Made by a program: the position numbers and the translations under genes. 64,000 bases of DNA from contig CAWHKS010000025.1 in NCBI GenBank assembly GCA_963829955.1, forward strand, positions 75,696 through 139,695, given 5' to 3'. Of this stretch, positions 26,618 through 36,816 are shown one piece after another. The notes below the pieces were generated by a model, which did not search any database, was not told the origin of the DNA, and was given only the letters and a program-made list of their open reading frames with translations. Each line of letters begins with the position of its first letter. Positions within the stretch are counted from its first letter, which is position 1. The stretch comes from DASTFY01 sp963829955. GTDB taxonomy: Bacteria; Actinomycetota; Acidimicrobiia; Acidimicrobiales; Ilumatobacteraceae.

Positions 26618-27775
26618 GTGCCCGCCTTCACCGCCGACGCCGCACGACAGCTCGGCGGGCCCTCCTGGTTGGTGGAACAGCGCCTGGCAGCCGCTGAACG
26701 CTTCGCCGATGCCCCTTGGCCGACGACGCAGGAGGAGATCTGGCGCTACAGCCGGATCGATGAGCTCGACCTCGACCGCTTCACCGCTGGCACCCTCGCC
26801 ACGACGATCGACGGTGCCGACGGCCTGCTCGTCGAGGGCGGTGCGGCCGGGGAGCTCCTCGGATCGGTCATGGTCGAGGCGGTCGACGCCTTCGCCGAGC
26901 TGAACCGGGCCTTCGCCCTCGCGCCCACCGTGCTCTCGGTGCCGGCGGGCAAGGCCGTCGCCGACCCCGTCGTCATCACCCACGAGATCGCGGGGCGGGG
27001 AACGGCCGGGTTCCCGCGGCTGGTCATCGACGCCGGAGCGGACAGCGAGATCACCGTCGTCGAGCGGTTCACCTCGGCTTCGGACGCCCAGGCCCTGCTG
27101 GCGCCGGTGCTGGAGCTGCGGGCCGGGCCGGCCGCCCGCGTCCGCTACCTGGCGGTCAACGAGCTCGGTCCCGAGGTGTGGCAGATCGGCGCCCAGGCGG
27201 CGGTCGGGGAGCGGGACTCCACGACCCTCATGGGCGCGGTGGCGCTGGGTGCCGACTACGCCCGGGTGCGCACGGACAACACACTGCAGGGGCAGGGCGC
27301 CAGCGCTCGCCAGATCGCCGTGTTCTTCGCCGAGGGCGATCAGATGCACGACTTCCGCACCATCCAGACCCATGTCGGCCCGCGGACCACGAGCGACCTG
27401 TTGTTCAAGGGCGCGGTGGCCGGCCGTTCGCGCAGCGTCTACACGGGCCTCATCGAGATCGGCCACGAGGCACGGGGAGCCAACGCGTTCCAGACCAACC
27501 GCAACCTCAAGCTCAGCGACGAGGCATGGTCGGAAAGCGTGCCGAACCTGGACATCAAGACGAACGACGTGCGCTGCAGCCACGCCTCGACGGTCGGCCC
27601 GATAGACGCCGACCAGCGGTTCTACCTCGAGAGCAGGGGCGTGCCGCCCACGGTGGCCGAGCGCCTCATCGTGCTCGGCTTCTTCGACGAGGTTCTGGAC
27701 CAACTCCCGGCGCCGGCACTCGTGCCCGAGCTGCGGGCCCAGGTCCTCGCCAAGCTCGACCGGAGGGAGGCCTGA
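26618..27775 (+). CDS. sufD: Fe-S cluster assembly protein SufD
   Basis: SufB paralogue and partner in SufBCD. 385 residues; SufBD core with RFTSASDAQALLAPVLELRAG, VFFAEGDQMHDFRTIQTHVGPRT, LIEIGHEARGANAFQTNRNL and the C-terminal LIVLGFFDEVLDQL. An ATG at 26600 is in frame but lies inside the operator; GTG 26618 fits better with the TAGAAT element and the start of similarity (FTADAARQLG). Stop and the Rieske ATG overlap by one base (TGATG). Confidence 0.93.
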   Translation: MPAFTADAARQLGGPSWLVEQRLAAAERFADAPWPTTQEEIWRYSRIDELDLDRFTAGTLATTIDGADGLLVEGGAAGELLGSVMVEAVDAFAELNRAFALAPTVLSVPAGKAVADPVVITHEIAGRGTAGFPRLVIDAGADSEITVVERFTSASDAQALLAPVLELRAGPAARVRYLAVNELGPEVWQIGAQAAVGERDSTTLMGAVALGADYARVRTDNTLQGQGASARQIAVFFAEGDQMHDFRTIQTHVGPRTTSDLLFKGAVAGRSRSVYTGLIEIGHEARGANAFQTNRNLKLSDEAWSESVPNLDIKTNDVRCSHASTVGPIDADQRFYLESRGVPPTVAERLIVLGFFDEVLDQLPAPALVPELRAQVLAKLDRREA

Positions 27776-28092
27776 TGCCGAGCTCGGTCACCGTCGGGGC
27801 CCTCGCCGACCTGGCGCCCGGCACGGCCCGCAAGGTCGAGGTCGGCGGTCACCTGGTCGCCCTGGTCCGCATCGAGGACGACGTGTACGCCATCGGCGAC
27901 ACCTGCAGCCACGCCAACGTCTCGCTGAGCGAGGGCGAGGTGCTGGCCGAGGACCGGGAGATCGAGTGCTGGAAGCACGGCAGCACCTTCTCGCTCCTGA
28001 CCGGCGAGCCCCAGACGCTGCCGGCCACCCAGCCCGTGCCGGTGTTCGAGGCCCGGGTGGAGGACGGCCAGATCGTGGTCGTGGTTCCGTGA
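27775..28092 (+). CDS. Rieske [2Fe-2S] ferredoxin of the suf operon
   Basis: 105-residue Rieske protein. Cluster ligands: C-x-H in DTCSHANVSL and C-x2-H in ECWKHGSTF. Small Rieske ferredoxins between sufD and sufC are common in actinobacterial suf operons and are often labelled as oxygenase ferredoxin subunits; the position suggests an electron donor or carrier in cluster assembly. Overlaps sufD by TGATG and sufC by GTGA, so all three are translated together. Confidence 0.92.
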   Translation: MPSSVTVGALADLAPGTARKVEVGGHLVALVRIEDDVYAIGDTCSHANVSLSEGEVLAEDREIECWKHGSTFSLLTGEPQTLPATQPVPVFEARVEDGQIVVVVP

Positions 28093-28886
28093 GTACGCTC
28101 ATCGTCGCGGGGCTGCGAGCGTCGGCCGGCGGCGCCGAGATCCTGCACGGCATCGATCTCACGGTCGGCGCCGGTGAGGTGCACGTCGTGATGGGCCCGA
28201 ACGGGGCCGGCAAGTCCACGCTCTCGGGTGTGGTGATGGGCAAGCCCGGCTATGAGGTGACAGGCGGTCGAGTCAGCCTCGACGGTCGTGACGTGCTGGC
28301 CATGGACCCGTATGAGCGGGCGGTGGCCGGCCTCTATCTGGCCATGCAGTACCCGATCGAGGTGCCCGGGGTCCGCCTCGAGGCCATGCTGGCCGAGGCG
28401 CTCATCGCCCGCGGGCGGAGCACCGACGGGCTTGCGACCCAACTGCGGGAGGAGGCGGCCCGCATCGGCTTCGACGACCGGTTCCTGGAGCGTCCGCTCA
28501 ACGTGGACCTGTCCGGCGGGGAGAAGAAGCGCAACGAGACGCTGCAACTGGCCGTGCTCCAGCCCCGCATCGCCATCCTCGACGAGTTGGACTCAGGCCT
28601 CGACGTCGACGCCCTGCGGGCCTGCTCCCGGCGGGTGGAGGCGGCCACGCACGAGGACGGGCTCGGCGTGCTCGCGATCACCCACTACAACCGGCTCCTC
28701 AACGAGCTGAAGCCCGACCGCGTCCACATCCTGATCCGGGGCCGCATCGTGGCGTCGGGCGGTCCGGAACTGGCGGACGTGCTCGAGCGGGACGGCTACG
28801 GCGCTTTCGCGCCGGTGGAACCCGAGCCGGCCGTGGCGACGGGAGGCGCAGCGGCGCCCGACCCCTTCGCAGACCCCTTCGCCTGA
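28089..28886 (+). CDS. sufC: Fe-S cluster assembly ATPase SufC (copy 1)
   Basis: ABC-type ATPase of SufBCD, 265 residues. Walker [10 protein letters not shown], signature [10 protein letters not shown], Walker [17 protein letters not shown] and H-loop [11 protein letters not shown] 28089 overlaps the Rieske stop. It differs clearly from the second copy at 40724-41518 (for example DELDSG against DETDSG after Walker B, and an extra Ala/Pro/Asp-rich C-terminus). Copy 1 is linked to sufB and sufD. Confidence 0.93.
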   Translation: MSTLIVAGLRASAGGAEILHGIDLTVGAGEVHVVMGPNGAGKSTLSGVVMGKPGYEVTGGRVSLDGRDVLAMDPYERAVAGLYLAMQYPIEVPGVRLEAMLAEALIARGRSTDGLATQLREEAARIGFDDRFLERPLNVDLSGGEKKRNETLQLAVLQPRIAILDELDSGLDVDALRACSRRVEAATHEDGLGVLAITHYNRLLNELKPDRVHILIRGRIVASGGPELADVLERDGYGAFAPVEPEPAVATGGAAAPDPFADPFA

Positions 28887-29020
28887 TCCGGCCCGGTCCG
28901 CCGCGCAGCGTGACGGCCAGCGGCCGTCCCGGCACAGGCAGTACACAGATGGGGACTGGTTCGACCGCGGGGCCGCCGGTGTGCCACGGACCGGGCGAAC
29001 GGGTGCGCGACCATCTTGAC

Positions 29021-30401
29021 GTGTCATCGTCCCGTCGGGCCCGGCCGCGCCTGATCGTCCTCGGTGGCTCCCTGGGCCTCGGCCTGCTGGCCGCAGGCAT
29101 GGGAGCGCTGGTGGCGTCGGCCCGGCTGTCGGAGACCCCTCCGTCCGTCGGCGTCGGCACCCTGCCCTTGACGACGGTGGTGGCCCCGGCCGGCGGTGGC
29201 AGCCCGGCGACCACCGCCGCGGTCACGCTGGCGCCCGATGCGACCGCCGGCGTTGCCGAGGCCTCGGCGCCGAGTGGACCGGCGACCGTCCCGCCGGTGG
29301 ACCTCACCGGCGAGTTCGCGTCGTTCGACGAGAGCCTTCGCTCGGCGCTCATCGGGAACGGCGCGCTCGCCGTGTCGGTCGCCGTGGCCAAGGACGGTGA
29401 GCTGATTCACACGGCCGCGTACGGGGTCGCCGACCAAGCGACCGGGGAGGTCGTCACCCCCGCGCACCGCTTCCGGGTGGCCAGCAACTCGAAGCTGCTC
29501 ACGGCGACCGCGATCCTCGAGCTCGTCGAGGCCGGCGAGCTCGGCCTGGACGAGCCGGTCCTCGGCCGGCTGACCGATCGGTTGGGGGTGACACCGACCG
29601 AGCCCGGCATCGCGGCCATCACCCTGCGCCAGATGCTCAGTCACACCTCCGGCTTCCCCGAGTACCAGCGCACGTTCTTCGGTGGCGCCGCCGCGAACTG
29701 CGAGGAGGCTGCCCGTCGCGGTCTGACCGGTGCGCTGCTGGGGCCGCCCGGGACGGTGTACCGCTACAGCAACATGAACTACTGCCTCATCGGCCTGCTG
29801 CTCGAGGAGCTCACGGGCGAGTCGTACGAGGCCGTCATCCGGGAGCGGGTGCTGGAGCCCCTGGGGATCAGCGACATGCGCATGGCCGGGACGTACGACG
29901 TCAAGCCGGGCGACGTCGCCCACCCGACCACGCCGGGCCGCACCTTCATGGAGGCACTCGGAGGCGCGGGCGCGTGGATCGGCACCGCGTCCGATCTGGT
30001 GACCATCGTCGATGGCCTGGATCGCACCCGCCCCGGCTGGCACCCGCTCTCGGAATTCACCCTCGCCCAGATGCGACTGCCGCAGCCCAACATCCCGTAC
30101 TCAGCCGGGCAGTGGTACGGCCTCGGCCTGCGGGTGTGGGCCGACGGGACCTGGGGGCACACCGGCACGGTCGAGAATGCCCGGTCGATGGTCCTCAGCC
30201 GGCCCGACGGCATCACGTGGGCGGTGGCGATCAGCGGCAACGCGCCGTCGAACACGGACCGCATCAGGACCTACGTCGACAACGCCTTCGCCACGATCGG
30301 CATCACGGCACCACCGGTCACCGCCGCACTGCCGCCTGCTCCCGCCCGCGACCAGCGTGGCGACGACGGCAGCCCCCTCGACAGCACCGGCGTCCACCTG
30401 A
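29021..30401 (+). CDS. Beta-lactamase-family serine hydrolase, apparent frameshift near 30345
   Basis: Membrane-anchored or secreted penicillin-binding-like hydrolase. One hydrophobic N-terminal segment ([20 protein letters not shown]), a Thr/Ala/Pro linker, then the class C-type fold: SNSK (catalytic Ser-x-x-Lys), YSN in YRYSNMNY and HTG in WGHTGTV. The frame as sequenced runs on without a stop into purE. One base fewer near 30345 (within CCCGCCCGCGACC) gives a natural Ala/Thr/Ser/Pro tail and stop at 30399-30401. Several starts are possible (28949, 29003, 29021). Confidence 0.83.
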
Positions 30402-30430
30402 CCCGAGGCGGTCCTGGCAGACTCGCTGCG

Positions 30431-30928
30431 ATGGACGCCGCGCCGCTCGTCGTACTCGCCATGGGCTCGCGCTCGGACTGGTCGGTCGTGGAGCACACGG
30501 CGACGACGCTCGACGAGCTGGGCGTCGCATACGAGGCGAGGGTGGTGTCGGCCCACCGGACCCCCCACCTGATGCCCGAGCTGACGGCGTGGGCCGAGGG
30601 CGCCGGCGTGGAGGTCATCGTCGCCGCGGCCGGAGGGGCCGCGCACCTGCCCGGCATGCTCGCCGCCCACACGGTGCTGCCCGTGCTGGGCATCCCGGTC
30701 CCCTCGCAGCACCTCCAGGGGCTGGACTCGCTGCTGTCGATCGTGCAGATGCCCGCAGGGGTCCCTGTCGCCACGCTGGCCATCGGGCGGGCCGGTGCCG
30801 TCAACGCCGCGCTGCTGGCCGCCGCCATCGTGTCCGCCGGGCGGCCAGAGCTGCGGGCCCGGCTGCAGGCGTGGCGGGCCGCTCAGACCGAGGCGGTGCT
30901 GGCCGCGCCCGATCCCCGCACTCCGTGA
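30431..30928 (+). CDS. purE: 5-(carboxyamino)imidazole ribonucleotide mutase
   Basis: Purine biosynthesis: converts N5-CAIR to CAIR. 165 residues, normal class I PurE length. Motifs [46 protein letters not shown] and [22 protein letters not shown] 30431 begins exactly at the family N-terminus, so the in-frame extension joining it to the serine hydrolase is most likely artificial. GTGA overlap with purK. Confidence 0.95.
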   Translation: MDAAPLVVLAMGSRSDWSVVEHTATTLDELGVAYEARVVSAHRTPHLMPELTAWAEGAGVEVIVAAAGGAAHLPGMLAAHTVLPVLGIPVPSQHLQGLDSLLSIVQMPAGVPVATLAIGRAGAVNAALLAAAIVSAGRPELRARLQAWRAAQTEAVLAAPDPRTP

Positions 30929-32061
30929 CGCCGCTGCGCCCGGTGCCGGCGTCCGTCACCGTCGGCATCCTCGGTGGCGGCCAGCTCGGCCGCATGCTGG
31001 CGCTGGCCGGTGTCCCGCTGGGCATCCGGTGCCTGGTGCTGGAGCCGGCGGCGCATGCCCCCGCGGGCGCCGCGGCCGAGGTGCTGCCGGCGCCCTACGA
31101 CGATCGCGGCGCGCTGGAGGAGCTGGCCCGGCGCTGCAGCGTCGTCACCATCGAGGTGGAGCATGTGCCCGTCGAGTCCTTGGCCTGGCTGGCCGACCGC
31201 CTCCCGGTCCACCCGTCACCAGAGGTGGTCGCGGTCGGGCAGGACCGGCTGGCCGAGAAGCGTCGGCTGGCCCGCCTCGGCATCCCCACCGCGCCGTGGG
31301 CCGACGCCGGCGAGTTGGAGCACGGCTTCCCCGCGGGGACCATCCTCAAGCTGAGCACGGGCGGCTTCGACGGCCGGGGCCAGGCCCGCTTGGAGCCGTC
31401 GGCCTCCGGAGCCGAGGTGGCGGCCGCCCTGGAAGCGCTCGGCGGATCGGCGGTGGCCGAGGAGGTGGTGGCCTTCGACCGCGAGCTGTCCATCGTCGCT
31501 GCTCGCAGTCCCGTCGGTGAGATGGCGGTGTACCCCGTGGTCGAGAACCGTCACGCCGACGGCATCCTGCGGGAGTCCATCGCGCCCGCACCGGGGCTGT
31601 CCCCGTCGCTGCAGGACGAAGCGGTGCGCCTGGTCGTCGACCTCATGGACGAGCTCGGGCACGTCGGCGTCATGGCGCTGGAGCTGTTCGAGGTCGACGG
31701 CGCGCTGCTGGCCAACGAGCTGGCGCCCCGCGTCCACAACTCAGGCCACTGGACGATCGAGGGCGCGGTCACGAGCCAGTTCGAGCAGCACCTGCGCGCC
31801 ATCTGCGGGCTGCCGTTGGGCGACACCGGAATCCGGGGCCCTGCGGCGATGATGAACGTCATCGGCACCGAGGCCGAGCCCGGTGACGTGCTGGCGGTCC
31901 CCGGCGCGCACCTCCACCGCTACGGGAAGGAGCCGCGCCCGCACCGCAAGATCGGGCACATCACGGTGGTGGGCGCCGACGAGCGCCAGCGGGACGAGCG
32001 GCTGGCCACCGTCCGGGCGGTGGTGGGGCGAGCCGAGGTCAGGCCGGCGTCATCGCCATGA
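30925..32061 (+). CDS. purK: 5-(carboxyamino)imidazole ribonucleotide synthase
   Basis: ATP-grasp enzyme that makes N5-CAIR from AIR, ATP and bicarbonate, feeding PurE. 378 residues: pre-ATP-grasp [20 protein letters not shown]-grasp [15 protein letters not shown] and [20 protein letters not shown] 30925 overlaps the purE stop. The 3' end overlaps the convergent htpX gene by 23 bases. Confidence 0.95.
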   Translation: MTPLRPVPASVTVGILGGGQLGRMLALAGVPLGIRCLVLEPAAHAPAGAAAEVLPAPYDDRGALEELARRCSVVTIEVEHVPVESLAWLADRLPVHPSPEVVAVGQDRLAEKRRLARLGIPTAPWADAGELEHGFPAGTILKLSTGGFDGRGQARLEPSASGAEVAAALEALGGSAVAEEVVAFDRELSIVAARSPVGEMAVYPVVENRHADGILRESIAPAPGLSPSLQDEAVRLVVDLMDELGHVGVMALELFEVDGALLANELAPRVHNSGHWTIEGAVTSQFEQHLRAICGLPLGDTGIRGPAAMMNVIGTEAEPGDVLAVPGAHLHRYGKEPRPHRKIGHITVVGADERQRDERLATVRAVVGRAEVRPASSP

Positions 32062-32911
32062 GGCGGGCGATGCGGTCCTCCGTCGACGGGTGGGTCGAGA
32101 AGAGCCGCGCCATGTCGACGCCCCGCTTGGGGTGATGCGCCTCGGCCAGCGGGTTGTGGATCCACATCGACGCCTGCGACGGGTTGACCGCCATCGGGAC
32201 CTGGTGGGCCATCGAGTCGATGCGCCCCAACGCCTCCGCGAGAGGCCGACCCGTGCGCAGCAGTTCGGCTGCGCCCCGATCGGCCTCGTACTCGCGTGAT
32301 CGGGAGATGGCCATCTGCAGCAGGCCGGCGGCCATCGGAGCGAGGATGCTGGCGGCCAGGAGGACGAGCGGGTTGGGCCGGTCGTCGTCGTCACCGCCGC
32401 CGAACATCCCTGACCACAGCGCCATGTTGGCGATGAAGGAGATGGCCGTGGCGATGGCCGCGGCCACCGAGCCGATGAGGATGTCCCTGTGCTTGACGTG
32501 CATGAGCTCGTGGGCCATCACACCCTCGAGCTCGTCCTTCGGCATCTGGCGCAGCAGGCCAACCGTCGCGCAGACCACGGCGTGCTTGGGGTTCCGGCCG
32601 GTGGCGAAGGCGTTGGGCTGCTCGCTGGGTGAGATGGCGACCTGTGGCATCGGAAGACCGGCCCGCTCGGCGAGCGACCGGACGAGGCCGTAGAACTCCG
32701 GCGAGTCGGCCTCCGTGATGATCTGGGCGTGGGCCGAGCGCAGAGCCAGCTTGCCGCTGAACCAGTACGTGCCGCCGACCGTGACGAGCGCGATCACAAG
32801 CCCGAGGAGCAGCGCGGTGGTGCTGCCGCCGCCCAGGACGCCGGCGACGAGGATGATGAGACCACCCAGACCGCCGAGCAGCACGGTGGTCTTCACGGTG
32901 TTGGCGAACAT
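32039..32911 (-). CDS. htpX: Protease HtpX homologue (M48 family)
   Basis: Membrane-embedded zinc metalloprotease involved in membrane protein quality control. 290 residues; two N-terminal hydrophobic segments, zinc motif HELMH (VMAHELMHVKHRD, near residue 132-144), two more hydrophobic segments, and the distal Glu in SREYEADRGAAELL. Also the conserved PSEQPNAFATGRNPKHAVV. It is the monocistronic convergent neighbour of purK. Confidence 0.94.
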   Translation of the reverse strand: MFANTVKTTVLLGGLGGLIILVAGVLGGGSTTALLLGLVIALVTVGGTYWFSGKLALRSAHAQIITEADSPEFYGLVRSLAERAGLPMPQVAISPSEQPNAFATGRNPKHAVVCATVGLLRQMPKDELEGVMAHELMHVKHRDILIGSVAAAIATAISFIANMALWSGMFGGGDDDDRPNPLVLLAASILAPMAAGLLQMAISRSREYEADRGAAELLRTGRPLAEALGRIDSMAHQVPMAVNPSQASMWIHNPLAEAHHPKRGVDMARLFSTHPSTEDRIARLMAMTPA

Positions 32912-33056
32912 GCCCGCAAGCGTATTGCCGGCGGGCTCGATCTTGGCGCGCGAGCCGGCCTCCGTTTTGTGGAGTGAGACGCGAAGTGACGGATCGTCAG
33001 CTCCGGACCGACGCCACTACAGTCGGCAGCACCGCGCCTGCCACTGGGGGTCGACG

Positions 33057-34229
33057 ATGCGGGTCTTCTCGTTCCACTTGATGCCGTACCCGGGCCTCCC
33101 GGACGACTACGAGGGTCCCGCCTGGGTCACCGTGCCGAACGAGATGTTCGACCCGCAGGTGGGCCACGAGATCTACAACCGCTACCTGGACGAGCTGATC
33201 TACGCCGACGAGCTGGGCTTCGATGGCGTCTGCATCAACGAGCACCACCAGAACGCCTACGGGCTCATGCCCTCGCCGAACTTGATGGGTTCGATCCTGG
33301 CCCGGCAGACCAAACAGGCGAAGATCTGCATCGTCGGCAACGCGCTGCCCCTCTACGACCCGCCGACGCGGGTGGCGGAGGAGTTCGCCATGATCGACAA
33401 CATCTCCGGCGGGCGGTTGATCGCGGGCTTCGTCGTGGGTGGCGGGCCCGAGTACTACAGCTTCTCGATCAACCCGGCCCACGCCCGCGAGCGCTTCTAC
33501 GAGGCCCATGAGATCGTCATCAAGGCGTGGACCGAACCGGGGCCGACCGAGTACATCGGCAAGCACTACAAGCTGCGCTTCATGAACACCTGGCCGCGGC
33601 CGATCCAGCAGCCGCACCCCGAGGTCTGGATCCCGGGGGCGGGGTCGCTGGAGACGATGGAGTTCGTCGCCAAGCACCACTACGCCTACATGGGCATCCC
33701 GTACTTCCACATCAGCGTGTTCGACCGCCAGTTCCGCATGTTCCGGGAGGCCTGTGAGCGCGAGGGCTACACGTACGAGCCGAGGCAGGCTGGCTGGCTG
33801 GAGCCCATCTACGTGGCCGAGACGGATGAGCAGGCCCGGGCCGAGTACGAGCCCCACTTCTGGTACTGGGCCCGCAAGCTGCTGCCGGGCATCGAGATCA
33901 GCCCGCCCGGCTACACGTCACTGCGGTCGATGGAGAACATCCTGAAGGGTCGCCACCAGTTCGCGCTGTCGCTCGAATCGTGGGACCAGGTCGTGGACGG
34001 TGAGTACGCCATCGTGGGGTCGCCCGACACCGTGTTCGAGAAGCTGGTGGAGAACATCGAGCGGCTCGGGACGGGGAACCTGCTCGGGTTGTTCCAGCTC
34101 GGGACGCTCCCCGCCGACCTCACCCGGCGCAACCTCGAGCTGTTCGCCACCGAGGTCATGCCCCGCCTCAAGGCGCGCTTCCCCGAGGGCGAGGCGATCC
34201 TGAACCAGCTGAGCCAGGCGCAGGTCTGA
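33057..34229 (+). CDS. LLM class flavin-dependent oxidoreductase
   Basis: 390-residue bacterial-luciferase-like TIM barrel, expected to use FMNH2 or F420. Features: FDGVCINEHHQNAYGLMPSPNLMGSILA (active-site His region near residues 57-84), VGNALPLYDPPTRVAEEFAMIDNISGGRL and GIPYFHIS. ATG 33057 follows GGGGGT. Three bases separate it from the next gene, an alpha/beta hydrolase, and then an MFS carrier, which suggests a catabolic or transformation unit. Substrate unknown. Confidence 0.9.
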   Translation: MRVFSFHLMPYPGLPDDYEGPAWVTVPNEMFDPQVGHEIYNRYLDELIYADELGFDGVCINEHHQNAYGLMPSPNLMGSILARQTKQAKICIVGNALPLYDPPTRVAEEFAMIDNISGGRLIAGFVVGGGPEYYSFSINPAHARERFYEAHEIVIKAWTEPGPTEYIGKHYKLRFMNTWPRPIQQPHPEVWIPGAGSLETMEFVAKHHYAYMGIPYFHISVFDRQFRMFREACEREGYTYEPRQAGWLEPIYVAETDEQARAEYEPHFWYWARKLLPGIEISPPGYTSLRSMENILKGRHQFALSLESWDQVVDGEYAIVGSPDTVFEKLVENIERLGTGNLLGLFQLGTLPADLTRRNLELFATEVMPRLKARFPEGEAILNQLSQAQV

Positions 34230-34232
34230 AAC

Positions 34233-35036
34233 GTGGAGACCCTCTACGTCGACACCCACGTCGGCAAGGTCCAGTACCGCCGCGGCGGGACGGGGCCGGT
34301 CCTTGTCTACCTCCATTCGGCCAACGGCGAGGGCGAGGGGCTGCTGCTCCTGGACGTCCTCGCCGAGCGCTTCGACGTCATCGCGCCGATGTTCCCCGGC
34401 TTCGGCGACAGCGAGGGGCTCGACCAGATCGACGACATGGAGGACGCGACCTTCCACCTGCTCGACCTGTTCGAGCGTCTCGATGTCGAGCGTCCGATCC
34501 TGGTCGGCTCTTCGCTCGGGGGCTGGATGGCGGCGGAGCTGGCGACGCGCTACCCGGACCAGGTGTCGCGTCTCGTGCTCGTCAACCCCGCCGGTCTCTA
34601 CCTCGCCGGCGCGGAGATCAAGGACATCTTCGGCCGGGGCGTGGCAGAGATGGTCCCCGACCTGTACTTCGACCAGCAGCACCCGATGGCACAGCTCATG
34701 CTCCAGTTCGCGGCGCTGGCCGCCGACCGTGACGCCGAACTGCCCTTCGAGATGGTGAAGCCCGTCTTCCAGACCATGGCCGCCACCGCCAAGCTCGGCT
34801 GGGACCCGTACCTGCACAACCCGAAGCTCCGCAAGCGGCTGTGGCGGGTCTCGGTGCCCACGCTGGTCGTGCGAGGGGCGGCCGACACGCTCATCCCCGA
34901 GCCGCACGCCCGCACCTACGCGGCGGAGATCCCCGGCGCGACCTACCGGGAGATCGAGGAGGCGGCGCACATGGTCATGATCGAACGACCTGACGCGCTG
35001 GCCGCTGCCATCGCGGAGTTCGCCCCGCCTCCGTGA
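34233..35036 (+). CDS. Alpha/beta hydrolase
   Basis: 267 residues. Nucleophile elbow GSSLGG (Ser near residue 91), acid in GAADTLIPEPH (Asp near 226) and His in EAAHMVMIERP (near 248), a complete triad. Oxyanion region VYLHSANGEG is unusual in having HSAN rather than HG. Resembles 2-hydroxymuconate-semialdehyde/epoxide-hydrolase-type enzymes. GTG 34233; GTGA-type overlap with the MFS gene. Confidence 0.88.
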   Translation: METLYVDTHVGKVQYRRGGTGPVLVYLHSANGEGEGLLLLDVLAERFDVIAPMFPGFGDSEGLDQIDDMEDATFHLLDLFERLDVERPILVGSSLGGWMAAELATRYPDQVSRLVLVNPAGLYLAGAEIKDIFGRGVAEMVPDLYFDQQHPMAQLMLQFAALAADRDAELPFEMVKPVFQTMAATAKLGWDPYLHNPKLRKRLWRVSVPTLVVRGAADTLIPEPHARTYAAEIPGATYREIEEAAHMVMIERPDALAAAIAEFAPPP

Positions 35037-36288
35037 CGGCCGTCCCGGCCGGCGCCGTCGCACCGACGCCGGTCCGCTTCACCGCGGGCTGGGTGGTGGT
35101 GGCGGCCTCGTTCACCGTCCTCCTGGTCAGTTCGGGCCTCGGTTTCTACGGGTTGTCCGTGTACCTGGCCGCCATCACCCGTGAGCAGGGGTTCTCCACA
35201 GGATCGGTGTCCGCGGCCACGTCCGTGTTCTTCATCGTGTCGGGCATCACGGGGCGGCTGGTGGCGCCGCTCATCGCCCGTGTGGACGTGCGCTGGGTGC
35301 TCATGGGCGGCGCCGCGCTGTCAGCCCTGTCGCTCCTGCTCCTCGGTCGGGTGACCTCGATCGCCCAGATCTTCCTCGTCTATGTGTTCTTCGGCGCGGG
35401 CTTCGCTGCCGGTGGCCTGGTGCCGACCACGACGGTGCTCACGCGCTGGTTCCACCGTCGCCGGGCGCTGGCGTTGTCGGTCGCCTCGACGGGACTGTCC
35501 GTCGGAGGGCTCACGCTCACGCGGATGGCGTCGGGCCTGATCAGCGACGAGGGCATGGAGGCGGCGACGCCGTGGCTCGCTCTGACGTACCTCGTGATCA
35601 TGGCCATCGCCGTGCCCTTCGTCTACCCGAGCCCGGCGGCGCGCGGACTGCGGCCCGACGGCGCGGTGATCGCCGAGGGTGAAGAGGCGCCCGCCATCGA
35701 CGGGGTGCCGTACGAGCGGGCGGTGCGCTCCCGGTACTTCATCCTGGCCACCGTTGCGTTCGTGTGCTTCATGGGCGCGCAGGTCGGTGGCATCGCACAG
35801 CTGGCCAAGCTGGGGGAGGAGCGGGTGGATGTCGACGCCGGTGCCCTCGCCCTGTCGGTGCTGGCGCTGTGCAGCGTCATCTTCAGGCTGATCGGCGGCG
35901 CGCTCGCGCCCCGGCTCCCGCTCACGGGGATGGCGGCCGGGTTGGCGGTCGTGCAGACGTTCGCGCTGGCCGCGCTGGCGTTCGTGGGCGGCGAGGCCGG
36001 CCTCCTGGCGGCCTCCGCGCTGTTCGGCGCCACTGTCGGCAATCTGTTGATGTTGCAACCACTCCTGATGGCCGAGGTGTTCGGTGTGCTCGACTATCCC
36101 CGCGTGTTCTCGTTGAACCAACTCATCGTCTCGGCCGGCGTAGCCGTGGGCCCGTTCCTACTCGGCGTGCTCCACGACTCCAGCGGGTACCGGCTGGCGT
36201 ACCTGGTCGCAGCAGCTCTGTCGTTCCTGGGCGCGCTGCGTTGTGGTCGGCCGGGCCGGCGGATCGGACCCGGGCGGCATTGGCCTGA
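35033..36288 (+). CDS. MFS transporter, apparent frameshift near 36237
   Basis: Twelve-segment carrier of the monocarboxylate/oxalate-formate antiporter-like class (FTAGWVVVAASFTVLLVSSGLGFYGLSVYLAAITREQGFS at the N-terminus; AEVFGVLDYPRVFSLNQLI in the second half). The frame as read continues through the ybaK gene in Arg-rich nonsense. Shifting one base near 36237 gives Ala-Ala-Leu-Trp-Ser-Ala-Gly-Pro-Ala-Asp and a stop at 36286-36288 that overlaps the ybaK ATG as TGATG, strong support for the corrected end. About 418 residues. Confidence 0.85.
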
Positions 36289-36758
36289 TGCATCCGAACG
36301 TGCAGCGGGTGGTCGCCGCCGCCGCAGACCTCGGCCTCACCATCGAGGTGCGGACCTTCCCGGAGGGCACGAAGACGGCCGCCGACGCCGCGGCCGCGAT
36401 CGGCGTCGAGGTGGGCCAGATCGTCAAGAGCCTCGTGTTCGCCGTGGACGGCCACGTCCTGATGGCGCTCGTGTCAGGCGCGAACCAGCTGGACGAGCGC
36501 AAGCTGGCGGCGGCCGCGGGCGGGGCGAACGCAGGCCGCGTGGACGCCGATGTGGTCCGGGAGGCGACGGGCTTCCCGATCGGAGGCGTCCCGCCCTTCG
36601 CGCACGCCACCTCGCTCCGGGTGTTCGTCGACCCGGATCTCCTCGAGTGGGACGAGGTGTGGGCCGCCGCCGGCACCTGGCACGACGTCTTCGGCATCAC
36701 CCCGACCGCGCTCGTCCGCGCCACCAACGGCGACGTGGTCGACCTGCGGAAGGGCTGA
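36288..36758 (+). CDS. YbaK/EbsC family aminoacyl-tRNA deacylase-like protein
   Basis: 156 residues with the YbaK fold: FPEGTKTAADAAAAIGVEVGQIVKSLVFAVDG, LVSGANQLDERKLAAAAG and ATGFPIGGVPPFAH. The invariant Lys of the family corresponds to VKSLVF. Members remove mischarged amino acids from tRNA in trans. ATG 36288 overlaps the corrected MFS stop. The association with a LLM-hydrolase-MFS unit is probably incidental. Confidence 0.9.
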   Translation: MHPNVQRVVAAAADLGLTIEVRTFPEGTKTAADAAAAIGVEVGQIVKSLVFAVDGHVLMALVSGANQLDERKLAAAAGGANAGRVDADVVREATGFPIGGVPPFAHATSLRVFVDPDLLEWDEVWAAAGTWHDVFGITPTALVRATNGDVVDLRKG

Positions 36759-36816
36759 CGGCGCTCCGGCCAGGGTTCTCTAGGCTCCGCGTCGGCGGCC
36801 ACGAAAGGAGTCCTCC

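Noticed and set aside
28910..30928. Genuine serine hydrolase-PurE fusion enzyme
   Set aside because: PurE starts exactly at its normal N-terminus, would be on the wrong side of the membrane, and a +1 frame gives a natural stop; kept only as a finding to check.
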